Assembly (NCBI GenBank): GCA_903920415.1
Contig: CAIXMD010000412.1
Span: 1 to 12,544 of the forward strand
Length of the DNA: 12,544 bases
Direction: 5' to 3'
Origin: an uncultured Desulfomonile sp.
Lineage (GTDB): Bacteria > Desulfobacterota > Desulfomonilia > Desulfomonilales > Desulfomonilaceae
Shown here: positions 6,606-12,544 of the stretch, one piece after another
How the letters are laid out: every line of letters begins with the position of its first letter
Numbering within the stretch: the stretch's first letter is position 1
The notes under the pieces: model-generated
Seen by the model: the letters and a program-made list of their open reading frames with translations, nothing else
The model's database searches: none
What the model was told of the DNA's origin: nothing
Translations under genes and position numbers: made by a program

Positions 6606-7571
6606 TTATGGTTCCTGGCTACCTTTCAAGACCTTGCAATTCTTTCCTGCTGAAGAAAAGGATAAATGATGTTTCCATCCTGACATTGAGCGCTTTTCTG
6701 AGACAAATGATTCCTGCCATTTGTCATCTATCTCGTCCCATATGAATGTAACGTAGTAGTAGCTCTGCCTTTGTCTGTAATAAAAAGTGAGTGACCATTC
6801 ATCAGTGTTGGCGTCTTTGCAAACTCTTACATAGTCCGAGTTTTTTTCTTGATTCACTTTGTCAATGGCCTTGTTCCTGATTGTTAAAACATATTTCGAA
6901 TGATCATGTTTCTTGAAAGTCGTTTGCGATTCATCCGGACCAGTTATCTTGGAATTCATGGATTCTGGCCCTTGCGACTTATCTGTTCCCACAGCGGATG
7001 AACCAGAGACATGTTTTTTTTCATCCTCAGGAGCAATACGTGGTTCTGTAAGACCAATTTTCTCCGATGTTGATTTGCCTTTGATCGATGAACTTCTCTT
7101 TGAGTCCAGCGAATCTATTGAAGAATGGTCATTTATTCGGTTACTTGAAGCTCGCTCGGTCCTAATTGCTGTCTTGGCAGATTGCTTTTCTTTCAGAACT
7201 GCGTCACGTTCCTCTCGAAGTGGCTCTTCTTGAATGCTCTCATCAAGTCTAGGCTTTATGAGCTTCGAATGAGAATCCGGCTTGTCACTGGAAGCAAGAA
7301 AGGGTAGCTTGGAAAAGATCGCGTGGTGTAGACTGCCCAGTAACCAAGGTGATTTTCTCGTATCGGAAACCCTTTTCTCTTCTTCTTCTTTAATCGTGGG
7401 GAGAGGAGAAACGGGTAACCCATCGGAGCTTTCTTGCAGTCTAGGCTTGACGAGCCAGCCCCGATCGACACCAGCACTACTTGTAGAAGACTCTGATTTG
7501 CGCGTGGGCAGGAGTTGTACGCATGCGAATAGCCAAAGAGAACAACCCGCAAGGACGATCGCTTTGATCAT
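6606..7571 (-). CDS. Putative lipoprotein with repeated KPRL motifs and C-terminal beta-rich domain
   Basis: The family is not recognised. The frame opens at a GTG at 7724 (372 residues). The ATG at 7571 is preferred because it begins a lipoprotein signal peptide: MIK, a hydrophobic stretch, then LFAC with lipidated C17. GAAGG lies close upstream. In the 321-residue form, residues 22-225 are polar, charged and Ser-rich and look largely unstructured. They contain a recurring short motif: LVKPRLQES near 40-48, LIKPRLDES near 104-112, and a looser LTEPRI near 174-179. Residues 226-315 look globular and beta-rich, with many aromatic residues (FYYRQRQSYYYVTFIW) and two Cys (C251, C312) that might pair. 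This is probably an envelope protein carrying a folded C-terminal domain on a long flexible tether. It is divergent from pckG and upstream of the Cys-rich gene. Confidence 0.75.
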   Translation of the reverse strand: MIKAIVLAGCSLWLFACVQLLPTRKSESSTSSAGVDRGWLVKPRLQESSDGLPVSPLPTIKEEEEKRVSDTRKSPWLLGSLHHAIFSKLPFLASSDKPDSHSKLIKPRLDESIQEEPLREERDAVLKEKQSAKTAIRTERASSNRINDHSSIDSLDSKRSSSIKGKSTSEKIGLTEPRIAPEDEKKHVSGSSAVGTDKSQGPESMNSKITGPDESQTTFKKHDHSKYVLTIRNKAIDKVNQEKNSDYVRVCKDANTDEWSLTFYYRQRQSYYYVTFIWDEIDDKWQESFVSEKRSMSGWKHHLSFSSAGKNCKVLKGSQEP

Positions 7572-7811
7572 CCACCTTCTTTCTCGCAATAATGCTGGAT
7601 TGTTACGTAAGCGGCATCGAGCAAATCTGAACGACAAATCGGAAATCGCCATTCTCAACTCTGAGATGTGATACCGGCGGGCAATCACTCTTCCTGTCCC
7701 ATTCACATTAAATCGCCGAATCACTGGTATCCGTTTTTGGACAAAAAGGCAATACTAGCTCTCACTGAACCTGGTGATGTCCATAGTGAGGATAAAGAGA
7801 AAATTTAACTT

Positions 7812-7839
7812 TTGTCGAACTTGCAGAGTGATGTAAAAT
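7812..7839 (+). promoter_or_regulatory. Candidate pckG promoter
   Basis: TTGTCG (4 of 6 to TTGACA) and TAAAAT (5 of 6 to TATAAT) are separated by 16 bases. Transcription would begin near 7846, giving a leader of about 64 bases to the ATG at 7910. This placement would make the more upstream TTG (7850) effectively leaderless and so supports the 7910 start. Confidence 0.45.
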
Positions 7840-7897
7840 TGATTTTGGGTTGGCGTCGAAATTATTGATGCCAGACTATATTGAAGATCTAAAAAAC

Positions 7898-7904
7898 AGA
7901 GGAG
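7898..7904 (+). promoter_or_regulatory. Ribosome binding site deciding the pckG start
   Basis: AGAGGAG ends 5 bases before the ATG at 7910. The alternative starts, TTG at 7850 and ATG at 7868, lack a comparable site. Confidence 0.7.
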
Positions 7905-7909
7905 CTAAG

Positions 7910-9706
7910 ATGACCAAGCATAAGAAGCTTGTTGAATTCGTAGAACAAGTCTCAGGTATGTGTCGGCCGGACAGGATTCATTGGTGCGACGGCTCGGAAC
8001 AGGAATATCAGTTAATGATTCGCTTGATGGTGCAGGCAGGTACTGCAATAGTGATGAATCAGTCAAAGCGCCCCAACAGCATCTTCGTGAGGTCTGACCC
8101 TCTGGATGTTGCCCGCGTCGAAGACCGTACCTACATTTGTTCCTCTCTTAAAGAAGATGCTGGTCCTACCAACAACTGGGCGGACCCTTCTGAGATGAAA
8201 GCCACCTTGTCCAAACTTTTTGACGGTTCAATGAAGGGCCGGACGATGTATGTCATCCCCTACAGCATGGGACCTACCGGGTCACCGATTGCCAATATAG
8301 GCGTGGAGTTGACTGACTCACCTTACGTGGTGGCGAACATGCACATAATGACTCGTGTGGGAACCCAGGTGCTGGAAGTACTCGGGACAGACGGCGAATT
8401 TGTCAGAGGTCTCCACTCGGTCGGTGCTCCACTGGACGAGTCAGGCCCTGACGCTCCTTGGCCTTGCAATGCTCAGCACAAGTACATTTGCCATTTTCCT
8501 GAGACGCGGGAGATCTGGTCCTTCGGTTCAGGTTATGGTGGCAACGCCCTGCTGGGGAAGAAGTGCCACTCCTTGCGCATTGCTTCGGTTCAAGCGAGGG
8601 ACGAAGGATGGATGGCCGAGCACATGTTGATCCTTAAGCTCATCAACCCTAAGGGTCTGGTTCGCTACGTCACAGGAGCGTTCCCTTCAGCTTGCGGAAA
8701 GACCAACCTTGCCATGTTGATTCCCACCATCCCCGGCTGGAGAGTAGAGACAATAGGTGATGACATAGCATGGATGAAATTTGGTCCGGATGGCAGGCTT
8801 CGCGCCATCAATCCGGAGGCAGGTTTCTTCGGCGTTGCACCAGGCACCAGTGTTCTCTCTAACCTCAATGCAATTCTTGCAGCATCTCAGCACTCGATAT
8901 TCACAAACTGCGCAATAACGCCTGAGGGTGACGTATGGTGGGAAGGGATGAGCGATGAAGAGCCGCGCGAGCTTTCTGACTGGCTCAGGCGGCCCTGGAC
9001 GCCGGGCTGTGGGAGAAAGGCGGCACATCCAAACGCGCGGTTCACAACACCGGCAAAGCAGTGCCCAGTGATAGCGCCGGAATGGGAAGACCCCAATGGA
9101 GTGCCCATTGACGCAATCCTATTTGGAGGCCGACGGGCAAACATTGTGCCTCTGGTGACGGAAGCGTTTGACTGGCAGCACGGGACGTTCCTCGGTTCGA
9201 CAGCCAGCAGCGAAACTACTGCTGCCGCAGCAGGAAAAGTTGGCCAACTCCGTCGTGACCCGATGGCAATGCTACCTTTTTGCGGCTATCATATGGGAGA
9301 CTATTTCGCACACTGGCTAAAAATGAGTTCAAGAACAGATGCGGTCAAATTGCCGCGAATCTACTATGTAAACTGGTTTCGTCAAGACGCACAGGGAAAA
9401 TTCCTTTGGCCGGGGTATGGCGAAAACTGTCGAGTACTAAAATGGATTTTTGAACGCGTAAACGGTGAGGCTGATGCGATAGACACTCCCATTGGTCGAC
9501 TTCCGGTTCCCGGTGCGCTGGATTTATCAGGTCTAAAAATATCTCAGCAAGCGATTGATGAGCTGCTCAGGGTCGACATTGACGGATGGCGTGCCGAGGT
9601 TCCCCTAATAAAGCAGCACTTCGAAATGTTCGGTGACCGTCTGCCTAGAGAACTGCACAGCGAACTGTCCAGACTCGAGGATCGGCTCAATAATGCAATT
9701 CCTTAA
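7910..9706 (+). CDS. pckG: Phosphoenolpyruvate carboxykinase (GTP)
   Basis: This cytoplasmic enzyme interconverts oxaloacetate plus GTP with PEP, CO2 and GDP. It serves gluconeogenesis or, in reverse, anaplerotic CO2 fixation. The GTP-dependent class is clear. The protein is 598 residues from the ATG at 7910, against about 600 for the family. Visible motifs are the substrate-binding RTMYVIPYSMGP near 111-122, the metal-ligand block GKKCHSLRIAS near 216-226 and AEHMLIL near 236-242. The kinase-1a loop is GAFPSACGKTN at 256-266, with the hallmark reactive Cys262 and Lys264. Kinase-2 IGDDIAWM lies at 282-289, and PEAGFFGVAPGT near 302-313. The frame is open up to a TTG at 7850, but the 7910 start has AGAGGAG upstream. 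The gene stands alone on the plus strand with its own candidate promoter, and hairpins follow the stop. The ATP-dependent PckA family is excluded by these motifs. Confidence 0.98.
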   Translation: MTKHKKLVEFVEQVSGMCRPDRIHWCDGSEQEYQLMIRLMVQAGTAIVMNQSKRPNSIFVRSDPLDVARVEDRTYICSSLKEDAGPTNNWADPSEMKATLSKLFDGSMKGRTMYVIPYSMGPTGSPIANIGVELTDSPYVVANMHIMTRVGTQVLEVLGTDGEFVRGLHSVGAPLDESGPDAPWPCNAQHKYICHFPETREIWSFGSGYGGNALLGKKCHSLRIASVQARDEGWMAEHMLILKLINPKGLVRYVTGAFPSACGKTNLAMLIPTIPGWRVETIGDDIAWMKFGPDGRLRAINPEAGFFGVAPGTSVLSNLNAILAASQHSIFTNCAITPEGDVWWEGMSDEEPRELSDWLRRPWTPGCGRKAAHPNARFTTPAKQCPVIAPEWEDPNGVPIDAILFGGRRANIVPLVTEAFDWQHGTFLGSTASSETTAAAAGKVGQLRRDPMAMLPFCGYHMGDYFAHWLKMSSRTDAVKLPRIYYVNWFRQDAQGKFLWPGYGENCRVLKWIFERVNGEADAIDTPIGRLPVPGALDLSGLKISQQAIDELLRVDIDGWRAEVPLIKQHFEMFGDRLPRELHSELSRLEDRLNNAIP

Positions 9707-9709
9707 TAC

Positions 9710-9735
9710 TCCCCTACGGGCGTAGTTGTAGGGGA
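9710..9735 (+). terminator. Hairpin after pckG, possible terminator
   Basis: TCCCCTAC (9710-9717) and GTAGGGGA (9728-9735) form a perfect 8-bp stem with a 10-base loop, starting 4 bases after the pckG stop. An inner alternative pairs CTAC (9714-9717) with GTAG (9722-9725) around GGGC. No T-run follows, so it is not a textbook intrinsic terminator. It may instead protect the 3' end of the mRNA or act with Rho. Confidence 0.5.
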
Positions 9736-9789
9736 ACTTCAACAACTTGCGGTACAATCATTATAATAGACCGTCAAGTTTCAGGAAAA

Positions 9790-9852
9790 GGGCGGAAAGC
9801 GCTCTGAGTTAGGTGCGTATTACATATAGTTAGTTACGGAGCGCTGCCGCCC
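9790..9852. repeat. 63-base imperfect inverted repeat
   Basis: The left arm (9790-9804) GGGCGGAAAGCGCTC pairs with the right arm (9839-9852) GAGCGCTGCCGCCC. Six outer and seven inner base pairs form around an internal AA/C mismatch. The 34-base centre is AT-rich and contains TAGTTAGTTAC. It could be a large RNA stem-loop at the meeting point of convergent transcripts, or a short repetitive element. No target-site duplication was recognised. Confidence 0.5.
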
Positions 9853-9951
9853 AATCTTAATCCGATCAAATCTATCATTCTATTAAACTAGTTCTGTAAA
9901 TCGCAAAGATCGCTCTGCAAAGTAACCAGGCATCAGCAGCGGTTTTCATAA

Positions 9952-10443
9952 TCAACTCTTTTTGACCTCATCAACAGGTGTTTCAGACGTTTCGGAGGTG
10001 CTGGTCGATGGGGAGGTAATCGGGGTGGACTCTTTTTCCCGGGGAGATTCAGTCGAACATACGGGGGCAGATAAAGATACAGTTGACTTCGCAGGTGGAG
10101 CGCCAAAACCGACTTTTGAAAACAAATCGAACAGAAGCTTTCCAATCCATTCGTTTGGGAGCATTTTCTCAGTAATCCAGACAAGCACGAAAACTATTGC
10201 GGCAATAATTCCAGCTGTAATGAGGAATGAGATGAGGGCGACGAGACCTAGCAGCAGCAGCACAAAATAGAGGGGGAAAAAGAATCCATAGAAAAAACCT
10301 CGACCGACCCGAGCAGCAACGTCCTCTTCTTCTTCTCTCCCCAGAATGTCGTTGAAGACTCTCACGTAAAAGTTTTTGTTGTAGTAGCTGAGAGCCGCAC
10401 TCACTAACCCCAGAGCAATCATTCCTATTAGTTTTATAATCAT
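9952..10443 (-). CDS. Small membrane protein with acidic Ser/Thr-rich tail
   Basis: The 163-residue protein is of unrecognised family. GGAGG lies 5 bases before the ATG at 10443, so the start is firm. Residues 1-19 are hydrophobic, forming a first membrane helix or signal anchor. Residues 23-48 are polar with an REEEED patch. Residues 49-91 are strongly hydrophobic and long enough for two helices joined by a short turn. Residues 92-112 look amphipathic (EKMLPNEWIGKLLFDLF). The tail from about 118 is low complexity, rich in Ser, Thr, Pro and Glu, with one Cys (C129). The gene follows ffh after 61 bases on the same strand but has its own near-consensus promoter. It is probably an inner-membrane protein. 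A link with protein targeting is suggested only by its position. Confidence 0.8.
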   Translation of the reverse strand: MIIKLIGMIALGLVSAALSYYNKNFYVRVFNDILGREEEEDVAARVGRGFFYGFFFPLYFVLLLLGLVALISFLITAGIIAAIVFVLVWITEKMLPNEWIGKLLFDLFSKVGFGAPPAKSTVSLSAPVCSTESPREKESTPITSPSTSTSETSETPVDEVKKS

Positions 10444-10459
10444 AGTGTCCTCCGTTACG

Positions 10460-10487
10460 ATTATAGGCCGGAAACCGGACCTTTCAA
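10460..10487 (-). promoter_or_regulatory. Near-consensus promoter with a dyad in its spacer
   Basis: On the minus strand, TTGAAA (10487-10482, 5 of 6) and a perfect TATAAT (10465-10460) are separated by exactly 16 bases. The spacer GGTCCGGTTTCCGGCC is an inverted repeat: GG-T-CCGG pairs with CCGG-CC around TTT, with one unpaired T. The expected transcription start near 10453 falls at the GGAGG ribosome site of the membrane-protein gene, giving a very short leader. The dyad could be an operator. As an RNA stem in an ffh read-through transcript it lacks a T-run, so it is not a standard terminator. Confidence 0.6.
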
Positions 10488-10504
10488 TTCGGGACTAAAT
10501 ATAC

Positions 10505-12037
10505 TCACTTCTTTTTGGCCTTTTTCCTGGCCTGTCTCGCTTGTTTGCCTTTCTTGCGTTGTTTCTCCAATGCTTTCTTGGAAACCTGCTTGCCTTTCTT
10601 GATCTCAGGCATGCCGAAAGGATTGGCAGCCGAGTTTTCGTAATCCTGAGTTCCCACCATGTCCGTAATACCTCCGCCGAACCACTTCTTGATGCCCTTC
10701 AATCTCTTCCAGCGGCCCCGGAGCTTACCTCCTCCCATGGCGACCATTAAATCACTCATGTCTTTGAATTTACCGAGAAGATCCCTGACCTCCGAATCCT
10801 TCCTCCCTGAACCTCCTGCTATCCTGCTTATTCTGGAATCATCGACAATGCCAGGACGCTTTCGCTCTGAAGGAGTCATCGAATTAATGATTGATTCCAT
10901 TCGAATCAATTCATAGTCATCCACCTTAGCTGATTCGGGGACGCCACTGGGAAAGAAAGGGAGCTTCTCAACCAAGTCCTGTAACGGCCCCATCTTTTTG
11001 ATTGCTCTGATCTGGCCAAGAAAATCGCTGAGAGTGAAATTCCCCATGAGCATCCGCATGGCATCTTCTTCAGCTCTTTTCTCATCGACGACTTCCTCGA
11101 AATCTTTAACCAGACCCACCACGTCCCCAAAACCTAGGATTCTGGATGCCACACCCTCCGGTCGAAACTCTTCTAGGCGATCCAGGCCTTCTCCCATGCC
11201 AACAAACTTTATGGGGACACCAGTAGCTTCCTTAATGGATATTGCAGCACCACCACGTGCATCTCCATCAAGCTTTGTAAGGATGAAGCCTGTAAGGCGA
11301 ATTCTCTCGTTAAACGCCTTGGCTATATTGACCGATTCCTGTCCAATCATGGCGTCGCAGACGAGAAGAACATTCTCCGAAGCTGTCAATTCCTGAATAC
11401 GTTGAAGCTCATCCATGAGCAGCGCATCAACAGTCAAGCGTCCGGCGGTATCAAAGATTGCGACGTCACAACCTCTGTCGCCAATTTCGAGGATTGCCTT
11501 TCGACAAATCTCTGGTGGATCAACTCCTCCGTCTGAGTAAACCGGTATTTTGAGGTCTATACCCAACTGTTGTAGTTGTTCAACTGCCGCAGGGCGATAA
11601 ATGTCAGCTGCCACCAGCATGGGCTTCTTTCCATTCCTGGTTAAAAAGCGGGCTAGTTTAGCAGCTGTAGTGGTCTTGCCTGAACCTTGGAGGCCTACCA
11701 ACATTATTGAAGAGGGTTTTGAGCGTAGATTGAGAGAAGGATCTGCCGGCCCCATGAGACGAACCAACTCTTCGTGGCATAAGCTTATAAAGTGGTCGCC
11801 GGGGGAAACCTTTAATTTCTTGTCTTTGTGCTTTATCTTTACCTGGACTAATTCACCCAGGGCCTGGTTTTTGACCCGCTCAAGGAATGAACGAGTCACC
11901 TGAAATTCTACATCCGCCTCCAATAAGGAGACGCGAATCATCTTCAGCGCCTCGCTGAGGTTGTCCTCGTTAAGAGTTCGCATACCTTGGAGATATTGGC
12001 GAACATCGCGGAATCCCCGGGTTAGAATTTCAAGCAC
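10505..12037 (-). CDS. ffh: Signal recognition particle protein (SRP54/Ffh)
   Basis: Ffh is the GTPase of the signal recognition particle. With 4.5S RNA it binds signal sequences on translating ribosomes and hands them to the receptor FtsY at the membrane. The 510-residue protein shows the N domain (1-100). The GTPase domain follows, with P-loop GLQGSGKTT at 115-123, DTAGR at 196-200 and TKLDGDARGG at 254-263. The M domain comes next, with the RNA-binding SRISRIAGGSG near 401-411. The signal-binding finger loop (about 349-371) has only one Met (M349) and reads KLPFFPSG, unlike the Met-rich loop of E. coli. The usual Met-rich stretch after the RNA motif is also replaced by basic and Gly residues. 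The last 30 residues are very Lys/Arg-rich. The GTG start at 12037 has AGGAGG 8 bases upstream. A degraded IS66 transposase lies just upstream. Confidence 0.98.
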   Translation of the reverse strand: MLEILTRGFRDVRQYLQGMRTLNEDNLSEALKMIRVSLLEADVEFQVTRSFLERVKNQALGELVQVKIKHKDKKLKVSPGDHFISLCHEELVRLMGPADPSLNLRSKPSSIMLVGLQGSGKTTTAAKLARFLTRNGKKPMLVAADIYRPAAVEQLQQLGIDLKIPVYSDGGVDPPEICRKAILEIGDRGCDVAIFDTAGRLTVDALLMDELQRIQELTASENVLLVCDAMIGQESVNIAKAFNERIRLTGFILTKLDGDARGGAAISIKEATGVPIKFVGMGEGLDRLEEFRPEGVASRILGFGDVVGLVKDFEEVVDEKRAEEDAMRMLMGNFTLSDFLGQIRAIKKMGPLQDLVEKLPFFPSGVPESAKVDDYELIRMESIINSMTPSERKRPGIVDDSRISRIAGGSGRKDSEVRDLLGKFKDMSDLMVAMGGGKLRGRWKRLKGIKKWFGGGITDMVGTQDYENSAANPFGMPEIKKGKQVSKKALEKQRKKGKQARQARKKAKKK

Positions 12038-12045
12038 GGAGCCAG

Positions 12046-12051
12046 CCTCCT
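12046..12051 (-). promoter_or_regulatory. Consensus ribosome binding site for ffh
   Basis: A perfect AGGAGG on the minus strand lies 8 bases before the GTG at 12037. This confirms a GTG start for ffh, and the encoded N terminus MLEILTRGF fits the family. Confidence 0.75.
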
Positions 12052-12084
12052 GCGAATACCAATTTGCCTAAAATCGAGTTTCTT

Positions 12085-12090
12085 ATCATA
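12085..12090 (-). promoter_or_regulatory. Possible -10 box for ffh
   Basis: TATGAT (5 of 6 to TATAAT) on the minus strand lies about 48 bases before the ffh GTG. No good -35 hexamer is seen at 16-18 bases upstream, so the call is tentative. Confidence 0.3.
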
Positions 12091-12098
12091 TTTGGAGC

Positions 12099-12116
12099 CA
12101 AAATGTAAGCATTTTG
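12099..12116. repeat. 18-bp inverted repeat upstream of ffh
   Basis: CAAAATG and CATTTTG form a perfect 7-bp dyad around TAAG. It lies between the transposase fragment and ffh, just upstream of the candidate -10. It could be an operator, or a weak hairpin ending the transposase transcript. No purely T-run tail follows on the minus strand. Confidence 0.4.
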
Positions 12117-12184
12117 TTTCCTTGCTCGTAAATCCTCAGTTAATCGCGTTTAAGTCAGATGGGATTATGAATTGATCTCTAAGT

Positions 12185-12544
12185 TCAAGGATCAGAAGGC
12201 TCCAAAGGCTCTTTGCCAAAAACCGCCAAGGGAACCTGAGCGGATCTACTCTTGCCAAATTGAAAGATGCTCAGTTCTTTCGTAGCAAAAAGCCATACGT
12301 AGCCGTTTTTACCGTTCGTGCGCCAACTAGTCTCGTCCGCATGCTTTACAGGAGCCTCTCGGTATTGCTCAACAAGCTTTTGGGGCACATCTGCCAACAA
12401 ACGAGCGCAACGTTGAAATATCCCGGCAAGACTCCCACTTCCTATCCCTAAAATCTCGCAAACCCGCTCAATTGGAACACCGTGGAGATAGTGCATGGTA
12501 ATGGCCTTGGCAATAAGACGATTCCCAAAAAGACTCCTGGGAAG
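12185..12544 (-). pseudogene. Truncated IS66-family transposase (runs off the window)
   Basis: The frame is open from the window edge at 12544 to a TGA at 12185, giving 119 codons with no start in view; the 5' part lies outside the window. The sequence matches the core of IS66-family transposases: GNRLIAKAITMHYLHGVPIERV, then HADETSWRTNGKNGYVWLFAT, which carries the first catalytic Asp of the DDE triad, then KSRSAQVPLAVFGKEPL. An intact member continues with the second Asp (usually in a VVDGY- or VVDRY-like block) and a later Glu. Here the homology stops at KEPL, followed by EPSDP and a stop. None of the three minus-strand frames checked downstream restores the missing half. It is therefore a dead, 3'-deleted relic rather than an active element. 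No terminal inverted repeat was identified next to it. Confidence 0.85.

Larger units (their letters stand above)
7572..7909. other. Divergent intergenic region between the lipoprotein gene and pckG
   Basis: About 340 bases without a supported gene. The frame upstream of the lipoprotein ATG is open to 7724 but reads as a basic, unconserved stretch. The region holds the candidate pckG promoter (7812-7839), a short inverted repeat TTTTTG-GA-CAAAAA at 7734-7747, and a weaker pair CTCACT/AGTGAG at 7761-7766 and 7785-7790. No convincing promoter for the lipoprotein gene was found on the minus strand. Confidence 0.5.
9707..9951. other. Convergent non-coding region with two inverted repeats
   Basis: This 245-base gap lies between the convergent ends of pckG and the small membrane protein gene. 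No open frame of note is present. It contains a tight hairpin directly after pckG (9710-9735) and a larger imperfect inverted repeat (9790-9852), both listed separately. The remaining sequence up to 9951 is AT-rich and featureless to the eye. Confidence 0.55.

Noticed and set aside
7282..7671. Plus-strand open frame of 129 codons
   Set aside because: It runs antisense to the lipoprotein gene. The minus-strand frame has a lipoprotein signal and a structured C-terminal domain, while this one has no ribosome site or recognisable composition.
8687..9144. Minus-strand open frames of 85-113 codons inside pckG
   Set aside because: They are shadows of the conserved GTP-PEPCK coding sequence on the other strand.
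12099..12116. CAAAATG-TAAG-CATTTTG as an IS66 terminal inverted repeat (contains GTAAGC)
   Set aside because: GTAAGC resembles the start of IS66 ends, but the match is short and is explained by the local dyad. No partner end is in the window.
1..12544. CRISPR array, tRNA or rRNA gene, defence or toxin-antitoxin system
   Set aside because: No regularly spaced repeats, no cloverleaf-like or rRNA sequence, and no small paired genes with such features were found on either strand.

Overview
This window looks like chromosomal DNA from an anaerobic, respiring Gram-negative bacterium. The best guess is a member of the Desulfobacterota (formerly Deltaproteobacteria), perhaps near Desulfomonile or Syntrophobacter. 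That guess rests on gene content: a ten-heme secreted cytochrome c, lipoprotein and secreted-protein genes, a GTP-dependent PEP carboxykinase, use of the GatCAB amidotransferase, and an Ffh with a long basic tail. No rRNA, tRNA or CRISPR array was seen, so the taxonomy remains an inference.

Positions 1-7571 carry six genes, all on the minus strand. In transcription order (right to left) these are a putative lipoprotein with repeated KPRL motifs; a Cys-rich secreted or anchored protein with a proline-rich linker; a decaheme cytochrome c; and gatC, gatA and gatB, the three subunits of the tRNA-dependent amidotransferase. The Cys-rich gene has its own extended -10 promoter, and a second TATAAT box lies just before the cytochrome. 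gatA and gatB are tightly coupled, with a 9-base gap and a Shine-Dalgarno sequence overlapping the gatA stop. gatC is separated from gatA by about 170 bases. The gatA start is best placed at a GTG well inside the longest open frame: this gives a good ribosome site, the normal protein length, and standard numbering of the catalytic triad.

Positions 7572-9950 hold the plus-strand pckG gene, divergent from the lipoprotein gene. It has a plausible promoter and a strong ribosome site at an internal ATG. Downstream are two inverted repeats, one a compact hairpin and one a 63-base imperfect structure. Positions 9952-12037 return to the minus strand with ffh, the signal recognition particle protein, followed by a small three-helix membrane protein. 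The membrane-protein gene has a near-consensus promoter whose 16-base spacer is itself a dyad. The right edge (12185-12544) is a fragment of an IS66-family transposase that is cut short just after its first catalytic Asp and runs off the window.

Most of the window is housekeeping: misacylated-tRNA repair, gluconeogenic or anaplerotic PEP/oxaloacetate exchange, and membrane protein targeting. The accessory and least understood part is the stretch from 3678 to 7571, which encodes three exported proteins: decaheme cytochrome, Cys-rich protein and lipoprotein. No defence system or other clearly novel multi-gene system could be supported.
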